DNA from: Candidatus Paceibacterota bacterium
GTDB taxonomy: Bacteria; Patescibacteriota; Minisyncoccia; Minisyncoccales; RBG-13-42-11
Direction: 5' to 3'
NCBI GenBank assembly: GCA_016782605.1
Contig: JADHYE010000002.1
Location: 1 to 48,066 of the forward strand
DNA length: 48,066 bases
Made by a program: the position numbers and the translations under genes. A model generated the notes under the pieces. That model did not search any database. It had not been told where the DNA came from and saw only the letters and a list, made by a program, of their open reading frames with translations. Shown piece by piece: positions 35,093-42,785 of the stretch; position 1 is the first letter of the stretch; every line of letters starts with the position of its first letter.

Positions 35093-36397
35093 TTAATGTT
35101 TGCTTTTTAAACGCTTTTGCATTTCTTTGACAGTTCTTTCCAATTTTATTGTTTCCTGCTTGCCTGTTTTCATATCTCTGATTATGATCGTACCATCCAG
35201 GCTTTCTTTCTGTCCCAAAAGCAAAGTGTATTTCGCTTCCAGCTTGTCAGCCATTCTTAATTGGGCTTTTAAAGAATCCTTGCCGAAAGACTCTGCCACC
35301 TGAATCTTAACCTTTCTGAAGTCTTCCAAAAGCTTCAAGCTTTTTCTTTTAGCCATGGTGCCGAGTTGGGCCAAGAAAATCGTAGCGGTAGCTGGCTTTA
35401 CACCTTTCATTTCTTTGCTCTTCATAATGCTGACCACCCTTTCTATGCCCATAGCTCCGCCGACAGCTTTCGTTTCTTCGCCTCCCAGCAGTTTGATTAA
35501 TCCGTCGTAGCGTCCGCCTCCGACCAAAGCTCTTTTTAAAGAAGATTCTTTTTCTTCTGCTTTTTTCGGAACCTCAACGAAAATCTCAAAAGCGGTTTTA
35601 GTATAATAATCCAATCCCCTGACCAGATAAGGATTCAAGCGGTAAGGCAATTCGGTCTCGTCGAGAAACTCCAGAACTCCTTTAAAATGGCTATGGCATT
35701 CTTCGCAAAGATGGTCGATAAGCTGGGGCGCCTGGCTGACTATCCTCTGGCACTTTTCCTCTTCGCAATCCAATATCCTTAATGGATTTTCTTTCAATCT
35801 GCGACGGCAATCCACACACAAAGAAGCATCCCTTGATTTAAAATAGCTAACCAGAAGCTTTTTGTAATAAGGCCTACACTGATTGTCTCCTATGCTGTTT
35901 ATTTCAACAATTAAGTTTTTTATCTTCAATTCGCTCAGAATATTGTAAAAAATTTGGATAGTCTGGGCGTCAAGCACTGGATTGTCGTCTCCGATAATTT
36001 CAACGTTCAACTGGTTGAACTGGCGGAATCTGCCTGCCTGGGGATGCTCGTACCTGAATACCGGACCAATTGAATATAGTTTAACTGGCTGAGGCAAAGA
36101 CTGCATGCCGTGTTCCAGATAAGCCCTGACAATGCCAGGAGTGAATTCCGGCCTCAAAGTCAGATGGTCTCCTCCTTTTGTCCTTAAAGTGAACATCTGC
36201 TTCTGGACAATATCAGTTGTCAATCCTGTTCCTTTTTCGTAAAGAGCTGTATCTTCCAAAATCGGAGTATCTATCTTTTGAAAACTGTAAAAGTTAAGCA
36301 CTGTTTCACAGGCATTGTAAATCTTTTGGAAATATCCCTGGTCTTCTGGCAAAATATCGTGCATGCCTGTTGGCGCTTGGAATTTTAGTTTTTTCAT
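35093..36397 (-). CDS. hisS: Histidyl-tRNA synthetase
   Basis: The protein has 434 residues. Class II motif 1 lies near the N-terminus (GMHDILPED), motif 2 around FRYEHPQAGRFRQFNQLNVE, and the histidine-binding LVRGLDYYTKTAFEI at about 255-270. Motif 3 is AVGGAMGIERV. A C-terminal anticodon-binding domain follows. Two Cys pairs (CVDC, CEEC) in the middle may bind zinc. It charges tRNA-His. The ATG lies directly beside a 142-bp inverted-repeat element whose target duplication CATA includes the start codon complement, so the promoter must lie in or beyond that element. Confidence 0.95.
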   Translation of the reverse strand: MKKLKFQAPTGMHDILPEDQGYFQKIYNACETVLNFYSFQKIDTPILEDTALYEKGTGLTTDIVQKQMFTLRTKGGDHLTLRPEFTPGIVRAYLEHGMQSLPQPVKLYSIGPVFRYEHPQAGRFRQFNQLNVEIIGDDNPVLDAQTIQIFYNILSELKIKNLIVEINSIGDNQCRPYYKKLLVSYFKSRDASLCVDCRRRLKENPLRILDCEEEKCQRIVSQAPQLIDHLCEECHSHFKGVLEFLDETELPYRLNPYLVRGLDYYTKTAFEIFVEVPKKAEEKESSLKRALVGGGRYDGLIKLLGGEETKAVGGAMGIERVVSIMKSKEMKGVKPATATIFLAQLGTMAKRKSLKLLEDFRKVKIQVAESFGKDSLKAQLRMADKLEAKYTLLLGQKESLDGTIIIRDMKTGKQETIKLERTVKEMQKRLKSKH

Positions 36398-36398
36398 A

Positions 36399-36540
36399 CC
36401 CGGTAGTAGAAATTCGACAATTAAATTATTAAATTGTCAAAATTCTCTTTTATAATTGATTAATTAAATTATTTTTGTATATGCCCTGTAGGACTTTTGG
36501 TTTTTCTTCGAAAAAACCCAGTCGAATTTTCACTACCGGG
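36399..36540. mobile_element. 142-bp inverted-repeat (MITE-like) element at the hisS start
   Basis: The left end CCCGGTAGTAGAAATTCGAC and the right end GTCGAATTTTCACTACCGGG match at 18 of 20 positions. CATA flanks both sides (36395-36398 and 36541-36544), an apparent target duplication. Inside are two nested hairpins, GACAATT/AATTGTC on the left and GGTTTTT/AAAAACC on the right, and no ORF. On the minus strand TTGACA with a weak TCGAAT 17 bases later could drive hisS, so the element may bring a promoter. No transposase is in the window. Confidence 0.7.
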
Positions 36541-36548
36541 CATATGAA

Positions 36549-37106
36549 TTATTGGCTTGGTGAATATGCCGGCGTTTCTATTTTTGCTGAAGCGCTCACT
36601 GGCCAAGCCTTAATCCAGGTTCGGCCAATGATATCTTCCCTAGACAAATTTCCCCATCTTCTTGAATCTGCTGAAACAGCCCGGTTGTCGCCCAAAACAA
36701 AATAATCGTCTTCTTCAAGAATTATTTGCTGGCTTCCGGCAGTAAAAACAGAAGAGGAAAGATATGCTGACTCGTCCAAAACCCTACCGCCTTCCTCATT
36801 GTAAATAACAACTTTGCCGTCACCTATTTCTATTGTTTCTCCGGGCAAACCGATGATTCTTTTAATATAACGCTGGGAAGGATCATTGGGATATTTGAAA
36901 ACAATCACTTCTCCTCTTAAAGGATCCCTGAACCTGTAAGAAATTTCATCAATAATAAGATAATCACCGTTCTCAAAATTGGGCTCCATTGACTGACCCC
37001 TAACGAAAAACGGCTGAAAAATAAAATAGCGGATGGGAATAACGATCAGCAGAGCCAAAATGACTATCTTGCTGATCTCCCACATGAATAGCAAAAAAGA
37101 CTTCAT
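36549..37106 (-). CDS. lepB: Signal peptidase I
   Basis: The protein has 185 residues: one N-terminal membrane segment (about 8-27), catalytic Ser in RGQSMEPNF (Ser39) and Lys in RYIKRIIGLPGE (about residue 80). The later boxes are VLGDNRAVSADSRRWG. It cleaves signal peptides of the many secreted proteins in this window. It is divergent from pth, with an extended -10 nine bases before its ATG. Confidence 0.93.
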   Translation of the reverse strand: MKSFLLFMWEISKIVILALLIVIPIRYFIFQPFFVRGQSMEPNFENGDYLIIDEISYRFRDPLRGEVIVFKYPNDPSQRYIKRIIGLPGETIEIGDGKVVIYNEEGGRVLDESAYLSSSVFTAGSQQIILEEDDYFVLGDNRAVSADSRRWGNLSREDIIGRTWIKAWPVSASAKIETPAYSPSQ

Positions 37107-37115
37107 ACTTTTCTA

Positions 37116-37124
37116 ATTATATCA
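37116..37124 (-). promoter_or_regulatory. Extended -10 of lepB (TGATATAAT)
   Basis: The minus strand reads TGATATAAT with nine bases to the ATG at 37106. Paired divergently with the pth promoter about 30 bases away. Confidence 0.55.
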
Positions 37125-37150
37125 GAATTTTTATGATTATCAATAGATAA

Positions 37151-37159
37151 TGTTATAAT
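37151..37159 (+). promoter_or_regulatory. Extended -10 of pth (TGTTATAAT)
   Basis: The plus strand reads TGTTATAAT, then eight bases, then the ATG at 37168. Predicts a leaderless mRNA, as for lepB. Confidence 0.55.
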
Positions 37160-37167
37160 ATAAGATT

Positions 37168-37728
37168 ATGGTATTGATTGTTGGCCTGGGAAATCCGGGA
37201 GAAAAATACGAAAAAACAAGGCATAATGTCGGCTTTAAAACGATAGATAAAATCGCTGAAATTTTTGATTTCCCAATCTTTACTTCCAAACCTATTTTCA
37301 AAGCTGAAATTTCAAAAGGAACGTACGATAATAAAAAGATTGTTTTAGCCAGGCCCAAAACCTTCATGAATCTTTCGGGACAAACAGTAAAACTGCTGGT
37401 TAAAAGCTTAAAAACTAAAGATTTAATCGTTATTCACGACGATATCGACATTCCTTTGGGTAAGATAAGAATCGCCGATAACCGGGGAGCAGCCAACCAT
37501 AAGGGCGTAGAATCAATAATCAACGAACTAAAAACAAAGAGCTTCATAAGATTACGCATCGGTATAAAGCCGAAAACAAAGATTAAAGCTTTAGACAGAT
37601 TCGTTCTTCAAAAGTTTAATAAAGAAGAAGAAAAGATTGTAGAAGAAGTTATTAAAAAAGCCGCCGAAGCGGTTGAAACAATAGTGAGTAAAGGACTGCA
37701 AAAGGCGATGAATACATATAACAAATAA
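37168..37728 (+). CDS. pth: Peptidyl-tRNA hydrolase
   Basis: The protein has 186 residues with GLGNPGEKYEKTRHNVGF at 6-23, carrying the substrate-binding Asn and the catalytic His20. The DDIDIPLGKIRI segment holds the catalytic Asp (about residue 93), and RGAANHKGVESI follows. It frees tRNA from prematurely released peptidyl-tRNA. It is transcribed toward the GGDEF gene, with a hairpin between them. Confidence 0.94.
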   Translation: MVLIVGLGNPGEKYEKTRHNVGFKTIDKIAEIFDFPIFTSKPIFKAEISKGTYDNKKIVLARPKTFMNLSGQTVKLLVKSLKTKDLIVIHDDIDIPLGKIRIADNRGAANHKGVESIINELKTKSFIRLRIGIKPKTKIKALDRFVLQKFNKEEEKIVEEVIKKAAEAVETIVSKGLQKAMNTYNK

Positions 37729-37732
37729 AATA

Positions 37733-37762
37733 GCGGGGCAACGATTCGAACGTTGTCCCCGC
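37733..37762. terminator. Strong hairpin between convergent pth and GGDEF genes
   Basis: GCGGGGCAACG pairs with CGTTGTCCCCGC with one bulge and a seven-base loop. The minus strand continues TATTTTATTT, so it fits best as a terminator for the GGDEF gene. The plus-strand T-tract is further away. Confidence 0.75.
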
Positions 37763-37767
37763 CCAGT

Positions 37768-38268
37768 TTACTTCTTGCTTTTTTTATCGCGATACATGCG
37801 TTCTTCAACAAGCTCAATCATAGATTCCAAACCATACTCGTGATCAAATCTAGACCCAGCCATTCCCCATGAGAATTTTGGAAATACTTCTTGAATACGC
37901 TGGATAATACTCATACTAGCTATTAAATTTACATCTAATAGAAGTAGAATAAACTCGTCTCCAGCATCGCTATGCCACCTTGCGCAAATGTCTAAAGGAC
38001 GAATATTTGCGAATATGGCTTGAGCAAATTCTTTAATTGCCATATCCCCAGCCCTATGCCCCCGTGTATCGTTGATCAATTTCAATCCGTCCATGTCAAG
38101 CATCGCCAAGGAAACTATTTGATTGTCTCTTTCGGCACGATTTAGTATCTTGCCAGCTATCCGCAGAAATTCTTTCCGAGTCATCGCGCCCGTTAGGGGG
38201 TCGCGAATCTCTATTATCTCGGGATTACGAAAAGCCACAGAAGCAGCTTCGATTCTCTTTTTCAGCAT
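37768..38268 (-). CDS. GGDEF-domain protein with altered active-site signature
   Basis: The protein has 166 residues from the ATG at 38268, which has a good Shine-Dalgarno (AGGAAGG). An upstream TTG at 38301 is rejected. The domain shows DPLTGAMTRKEF, SLAMLDMDGLKLINDTRGHRAGD (the metal-binding Asp and Asn are present) and, at the signature, RWHSDAGDEF: the first Gly is Ala and three residues are inserted compared with canonical R-[YF]-GGDEF. RPLD upstream resembles the inhibitory RxxD but is displaced by the insertion. It has no sensor domain or membrane segment. It may be a weak cyclase or a binding protein for c-di-GMP or GTP. It is preceded by a structured leader and strong promoter. Confidence 0.8.
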   Translation of the reverse strand: MLKKRIEAASVAFRNPEIIEIRDPLTGAMTRKEFLRIAGKILNRAERDNQIVSLAMLDMDGLKLINDTRGHRAGDMAIKEFAQAIFANIRPLDICARWHSDAGDEFILLLLDVNLIASMSIIQRIQEVFPKFSWGMAGSRFDHEYGLESMIELVEERMYRDKKSKK

Positions 38269-38306
38269 TGTTCCTTCCTTATAGAATAATATTAAGAGCA
38301 AAAATA

Positions 38307-38471
38307 TTTCGCCCTCGAGTCTACCTGCAAGCGTTATGAATCAGGAACAAAAGTCCAAATCCGTAACCTAGGGCACTAAGTTAAAGGAGGGATAACTTAG
38401 AATCCATCCTCCTGTTATCTCTAAAAGAGAGAACAGGGTTAAGCCACTGGCAGGCAGACTGTAAGGCGAAA
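38307..38471 (-). ncRNA. Structured RNA/leader of unknown class before the GGDEF gene
   Basis: The minus strand folds with a closing helix TTTCGCC/GGCGAAA (7 bp), a 4x4 internal loop, and AGTCTGCCTGC with GCAGGTAGACT (11 bp including one G-U). The G-U pair would be an A-C mismatch on the plus strand, supporting minus-strand transcription. Inside are TAACC/GGTTA, a hairpin CCTGTT...AACAGG, and a hairpin CTAAGTTA...TAACTTAG whose loop (CCTCCT) can pair with AGGAGG just upstream, a pseudoknot. The promoter at 38501-38528 starts transcription near 38494. It ends 38 bases before the GGDEF ATG. It could be a riboswitch-like leader or a free RNA; a T-run follows the closing helix. It does not match c-di-GMP, cobalamin or 6S motifs that I know. 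Confidence 0.6.
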
Positions 38472-38500
38472 CTTTGACAAAAAACAACGATATATTATAT

Positions 38501-38528
38501 ATTATACATAATTGAATGAATTTGTCAA
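38501..38528 (-). promoter_or_regulatory. Near-consensus promoter of the structured RNA/GGDEF unit
   Basis: TTGACA (38523-38528), a 16-base spacer and TATAAT (38501-38506), both perfect, on the minus strand. The -35 touches the end of the element at 38529-38630. Confidence 0.8.
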
Positions 38529-38630
38529 CCCCGTTAGAAATTTTACATTTGTAGGTATTTAGAACAATTATTTATTATTCTTAAAATTAACTATTGGGTA
38601 ATGCCTATGGATCAAAAATTTCTAACGGGG
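38529..38630. mobile_element. 102-bp inverted-repeat (MITE-like) element at the mfd start
   Basis: CCCCGTTAGAAATTTT (38529-38544) and AAAATTTCTAACGGGG (38615-38630) are perfect 16-bp terminal inverted repeats. TCAA flanks both sides directly (38525-38528 and 38631-38634), an apparent 4-bp target duplication. The interior is AT-rich without an ORF of its own. The right arm is read as KFLTG at the beginning of the mfd frame. Confidence 0.7.
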
Positions 38631-40583
38631 TCAATGATAGAAAGACTTTTAATTTGTAGTATCACCCCCTACTTTTTGGGAAAGGGGAACTTTTGGCTTA
38701 AAGAAAACCTTGACAAACTCCTGGAAGCGAAGAAAACCCAAGCCTTTTTCCAAGACAATATCCTCTTTCTAATGAAAAACCAGAAAAACAACCTTTCTGA
38801 GACCCTAAGGAAACTTGACGAAATGGGATACGAAAGGGTTTGGCAGGTTTCAGAACCGGGAGAATTCTCGCAACGAGGAGGAATTGTTGATGTTTTCCCC
38901 GTTAATTCAATGAAAGCAGCAAGATTGGAATTCCTGGGAAACAAAATTGAAAATATAGAACAGCTTCCCATAGAAATCAAGGATGAAAAATCAGCAAAAG
39001 AGATTTTAAAAAAGAAATTGAAATCGCAAAAGCTTTTTTCCGATTTAAAGGGACTAAAACCCGGAGAATATTTAGTTCATCTGGACCACGGCATCGGAAT
39101 TTACTTCCAGCAGATAACAATTGATAACCAGCAGTATTATCAATTGGAATATGCGCAAGGCGATAAATTATATGTGCCATTGGGGCTGGAAAGAAAACTG
39201 TCAAGATACGTTGGTTTTATCGAACCGAAAATCTCCAGATTAAGCTCCTCTCTTTGGCAAAGGGTAAAAAGAAAGATAAAAGAAGAGACGGAAAAACTGG
39301 CCAAAGAGCTTTTAGAAATCTATGCTAAAAGGGAAATTGCCACCCGTCCGTCTTACTTACTAGAAGAAGAAATCCAACAGCATTTGTCAGATACTTTCAA
39401 ATACGAGGAAACACCTGACCAATTACAGGCTATTGAAGACATTAAAAAAGACATGGAAAAGCAAGAGCCAATGGACAGAATTGTTTGCGGAGACGTAGGC
39501 TTTGGTAAAACTGAAGTGGCTTTAAGGGCAATAATAAAAGCGGTAATTTCTAACAGGCAGGCAGTAATGATCTGTCCCACAACCATTCTGGCCAATCAAC
39601 ATTTCCAGAAGTTTCAGGAAAGATTAGGAAGCTTGCCGATAAAAATAGCGTTGTTGTCACGGCTACAAACGAAAAAAGAACAAAAACAAATAATTGAAGA
39701 ATTAAAGACCGGTAAAATTGACATTGCCATCGGCACTCATCGTCTTTTATCGAAAGATATTGATTTTAAGAATCTCGGACTTTTGATTATTGATGACGAA
39801 CAAAGATTCGGCGTAAAGCAAAAAGAGAGATTAAAAAAAATGAGGACTTCTCTGGATGTTTTGTCGCTATCTGCCACGCCTATCCCCCGAACACTATATA
39901 TGGCGCTTTCTTCGCTAAAAAACATCAGCTTGATTCAAACGCCTCCTGTCGGACGCTTACCAATTAAAACTTTTCTATCGCCATTTAAAAAAGAAATCAT
40001 TAAAAAAGCGATTGAAAATGAAATCAAAAGAAAAGGACAAATATATTTCCTTTACAACAGGGTGGAAACGATTGAAATGATAAAAGAATCGTTAAAAGAA
40101 CTATTTCCCAAAGCAAGATACGCTATCGCCCACGGCAGAATGAAAGAAAAAGAACTGCTTAAAACTATGGATGATTTTCAAGACAAAAGAATTGACGTTT
40201 TAGTGGCAACGACTATTATTGAAAACGGGCTGGATTTACCGAATGTTAATACGCTGATTGTGGCTGACAGCACTCGTTTAGGCCTTTCTCAGGCGTATCA
40301 GATAAGAGGAAGGATCGGCCGTTCTCATATCCAGGCTTTTTCCTATTTCCTTTACCCCAACAAATTGTCTCCTTTAGCTAAATTAAGATTAAAAACTTTA
40401 AAAGAGGCAGAAGAATTGGGCTCTGGCTATAAAATAGCTCTGAAAGATTTGGAAATACGGGGAGCGGGCAATATCTTGGGCAAGGAGCAATCAGGCAGCA
40501 TAAACCGTGTGGGTCTTAATCTCTATTGTCAAATGTTATCAGAGGTTATTGAGAAGCTAAAAATTGCCAGACCTGCCCCGTAG
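38601..40583 (+). CDS. mfd: Transcription-repair coupling factor Mfd, truncated at both ends
   Basis: The protein has 660 residues against about 1100 for typical Mfd. The N-terminal UvrB-like region is mostly missing; recognisable sequence begins near SITPYFLGK and GYERVWQVSEPGEFSQRGGI. The CarD-like RNA-polymerase-binding domain follows (EYLVHLDHGIGIY, about 155-215). The helicase part has Walker A GDVGFGKT at 297-304, DDEQR, LSATPIPRTLYMAL and the translocation motif through GRIGRSHIQAF. The last part ends RGAGNILGKEQSGSINRVG, then stops in a palindrome, with the C-terminal regulatory domain absent. The first codons lie in a MITE-like element, so the true start is unsure (38601 or ATG 38634). 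It could be a streamlined translocase or a decaying gene. Confidence 0.8.
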   Translation: MPMDQKFLTGSMIERLLICSITPYFLGKGNFWLKENLDKLLEAKKTQAFFQDNILFLMKNQKNNLSETLRKLDEMGYERVWQVSEPGEFSQRGGIVDVFPVNSMKAARLEFLGNKIENIEQLPIEIKDEKSAKEILKKKLKSQKLFSDLKGLKPGEYLVHLDHGIGIYFQQITIDNQQYYQLEYAQGDKLYVPLGLERKLSRYVGFIEPKISRLSSSLWQRVKRKIKEETEKLAKELLEIYAKREIATRPSYLLEEEIQQHLSDTFKYEETPDQLQAIEDIKKDMEKQEPMDRIVCGDVGFGKTEVALRAIIKAVISNRQAVMICPTTILANQHFQKFQERLGSLPIKIALLSRLQTKKEQKQIIEELKTGKIDIAIGTHRLLSKDIDFKNLGLLIIDDEQRFGVKQKERLKKMRTSLDVLSLSATPIPRTLYMALSSLKNISLIQTPPVGRLPIKTFLSPFKKEIIKKAIENEIKRKGQIYFLYNRVETIEMIKESLKELFPKARYAIAHGRMKEKELLKTMDDFQDKRIDVLVATTIIENGLDLPNVNTLIVADSTRLGLSQAYQIRGRIGRSHIQAFSYFLYPNKLSPLAKLRLKTLKEAEELGSGYKIALKDLEIRGAGNILGKEQSGSINRVGLNLYCQMLSEVIEKLKIARPAP

Positions 40584-40607
40584 GAAACCGAAGGTTTTCC
40601 TTCGGGG
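40576..40607. repeat. 32-bp palindromic element at the mfd 3' end
   Basis: CCCCGTAGGAAACC and GGTTTTCCTTCGGGG around GAA. It contains the mfd stop codon. In the +2 frame it reads PVGNRRFSFG, close to PVRNQRFSNG of the 28880-28911 element, so the two belong to one family. Confidence 0.7.
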
Positions 40608-40656
40608 TACTTTCTGAAGCAGTTGAGAAAATTAGACACAGCTAAATTAAAAAAGC

Positions 40657-40684
40657 TTGTATTTTTAAAAAACAATGCTAAATT
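40657..40684 (+). promoter_or_regulatory. Candidate topA promoter
   Basis: TTGTAT (40657-40662), a 16-base spacer ending TGC, and TAAATT (40679-40684), an extended -10, 12 bases before the ATG at 40697. Confidence 0.4.
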
Positions 40685-40696
40685 AAAAAAACGTTC

Positions 40697-42766
40697 ATGC
40701 AACTTATAATTGTCGAAAGCCCTACTAAAGGGAAAACACTTGAAAAATTCTTAGGCTCACAATACAGAGTCTTGTCTTCTTACGGCCACGTTAGGGATTT
40801 ACCCAAGACTAAGTTTGGCATTGATGTGGAAAATGACTTTGCTCCGACATACATCATTATGCCAAAAGCCAAAAAAAACGTAGAGCTTCTGAAAAAAGAA
40901 ATTAAAAAGGCAGATTCTGTAATCCTGGCTACCGATGAAGACAGGGAAGGAGAAGCAATCGCCTATCATCTGACTCAAGCTTTGGATTTAAAAGATCCAA
41001 AAAGAATTGTTTTCCACGAGATCACCAAATCAGCAATTAAAGAAGCTTTGGAAAATCCCAGAAAGATTGATATGGCTCTGGTTGACGCCCAGCAAGCCAG
41101 AAGATTTTTAGACAGAATAGTCGGATACAAACTCTCTCCTTTTTTATGGAAAAAAGTGGCCAGGGGCCTGTCTGCTGGCAGAGTCCAGTCAATAGCCGTA
41201 AAATTGGTAGTTGAAAGGGAAGAAGTAATAAAGAACTTCAAGCCCCAGGAATACTGGACTATCATTGCCCTGCTAAAGAAATCTTCTGCCTTGAAACAAA
41301 TATTTGAAGCTTTTTTAATCAAAAAAGACAACAAAGTTTTAGACAAACTGGAGATATCAAACAAAAAAGAAGCAGATAAGATTGTCAAAGACTTAAATGA
41401 GGTAGAGTATAAAATATTAAATATTGATGAAAAAGAAACAAAAAGAAATCCTTTGCCGCCTTTTACCACCAGCACTTTGCAACAAACAGCCTGGCAGAAA
41501 TTCAGGCTTCCGGCAAAAATAACAATGCGAATCGCCCAGGGCTTGTATGAAAAGGGTTTCATTACCTACCACCGAACCGACTCTTTAAATCTTTCAAACC
41601 AATCGCTCTTTTCCGCTAAAAAATTCATTATTGACAATTGCGGAGAAAAATATTGGCCGGGATTCCCAAGAAAATACAAAACAAAAGCAAAAGGCGCCCA
41701 GGAAGCCCACGAAGCAATAAGGCCCAGTTACCCTGACAAATCCCCTGAAAAATTAAAACTAGGCGAAGAGGATAAATCCTCTTCTTCAGCCGTCGCTGCG
41801 GCTCGGCTTTACGATTTGATCTGGCGAAGATTCGTCGCCTGCCAAATGAGCCAGGCAATCTTTGATTCTACGACCGTGGACATTTCAGCCAAAAACCATA
41901 CTTTCCGGGTTAACGGACAGATGCTAAAATTTGACGGGTTCTTGAAGATTTATCCGATCAAATATGAAGAAAAAGATCTGCCGTCTTTAAAGAAAGATGA
42001 GGTTCTGAAATTAGTAAAATTAGACCCTTCACAGCACTTTACCGAACCGCCTGCCCGCTACAACGAAGCAACCATCATCAAGACCTTAGAAGAAAACGGA
42101 ATAGGCAGGCCCTCAACCTATGCTCCAATTCTTTCCAATATCCAGGATAAAAACTATATTGAAAAAGACGAACAAAGAAGATTTAGGCCGACTGAAATCG
42201 GAACAGTGGTCAATAACCTTTTAGTTGCCCATTTCCCTGAAATCGTTGATATCGGTTTTACAGCCAAAATGGAAGAAGATTTGGACGAAATCGCCCAAAA
42301 AAAGAAAGAACTTGTACCGGTAATCAAAGAATTCTACAAACCATTCGAAAAGAACCTTAAACAAAAATATGAAGAGGTTTCCAAAAAAGATATCACTGAA
42401 AAACCGACGGAAAAAACCTGCCCAAAATGCGGCGCCCCTTTGTTGATACGAATCGGCAGATACGGAGAATTCTACGCCTGCTCCAAATTCCCGAAATGCC
42501 GTTATACCGAATCCTTAGAAAAAAACAATCTCGGAGTCAAATGTCCGAAATGCAAAAATGGGAAAATCGTTGAAAAGAGAACCAAAAAAAGAAAGATATT
42601 CTATGGCTGCGACCAATTCCCCAAATGCGACTTTGCCTTGTGGGATAAACCGACCGGAGAAAAATGCAAAAAATGCGACTCGCTCATGGTAAAAACGATA
42701 AGGTGGGGAGAAAAATGCTCGAATAAAGAATGTGACTTTAAAATTGAAAAAGAAAGAAAACTTTGA
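40697..42766 (+). CDS. topA: DNA topoisomerase I
   Basis: The protein has 689 residues. The TOPRIM domain has IVESPTKGKTLEKFL at the start and LATDEDREGEAIAYHL (metal-binding acidic triad). The catalytic Tyr is Tyr291 in GFITYHRTDSLNLS. The C-terminal part carries three Cys4 zinc ribbons: CPKCGAPLLIR...CSKFPKC, CPKCKNGKI...CDQFPKC and CKKC...CSNKEC. It relaxes negative supercoils by a type IA strand passage. A short palindrome is read in frame at about residues 357-363 (EEDKSSS) in a surface loop before LYDLIWRRF. The tRNA-Leu gene follows 19 bases after the stop and is probably co-transcribed. Confidence 0.96.
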   Translation: MQLIIVESPTKGKTLEKFLGSQYRVLSSYGHVRDLPKTKFGIDVENDFAPTYIIMPKAKKNVELLKKEIKKADSVILATDEDREGEAIAYHLTQALDLKDPKRIVFHEITKSAIKEALENPRKIDMALVDAQQARRFLDRIVGYKLSPFLWKKVARGLSAGRVQSIAVKLVVEREEVIKNFKPQEYWTIIALLKKSSALKQIFEAFLIKKDNKVLDKLEISNKKEADKIVKDLNEVEYKILNIDEKETKRNPLPPFTTSTLQQTAWQKFRLPAKITMRIAQGLYEKGFITYHRTDSLNLSNQSLFSAKKFIIDNCGEKYWPGFPRKYKTKAKGAQEAHEAIRPSYPDKSPEKLKLGEEDKSSSSAVAAARLYDLIWRRFVACQMSQAIFDSTTVDISAKNHTFRVNGQMLKFDGFLKIYPIKYEEKDLPSLKKDEVLKLVKLDPSQHFTEPPARYNEATIIKTLEENGIGRPSTYAPILSNIQDKNYIEKDEQRRFRPTEIGTVVNNLLVAHFPEIVDIGFTAKMEEDLDEIAQKKKELVPVIKEFYKPFEKNLKQKYEEVSKKDITEKPTEKTCPKCGAPLLIRIGRYGEFYACSKFPKCRYTESLEKNNLGVKCPKCKNGKIVEKRTKKRKIFYGCDQFPKCDFALWDKPTGEKCKKCDSLMVKTIRWGEKCSNKECDFKIEKERKL
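41765..41784. repeat. In-frame palindrome in topA
   Basis: GAAGAGGAT and ATCCTCTTC, a perfect 9-bp inverted repeat around AA. It is translated as part of EEDKSSS, followed by an Ala-rich stretch (AVAAA) from the adjoining GC-rich GCCG...CGGC unit. It sits between conserved topA blocks. Confidence 0.55.
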
Positions 42767-42785
42767 TAATCTTAAATGAGAATTT

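Noticed and set aside
38307-38471. c-di-GMP, cobalamin or 6S RNA identity for the structured RNA
   Set aside because: GEMM core bases are absent. The CACTG and GACTGTAAG words on the plus strand are in the wrong order for cobalamin, and two inner hairpins do not fit the 6S bubble.
40975-41562. 195-residue minus-strand ORF
   Set aside because: Antisense shadow of topA, which has clear conserved motifs on the plus strand.
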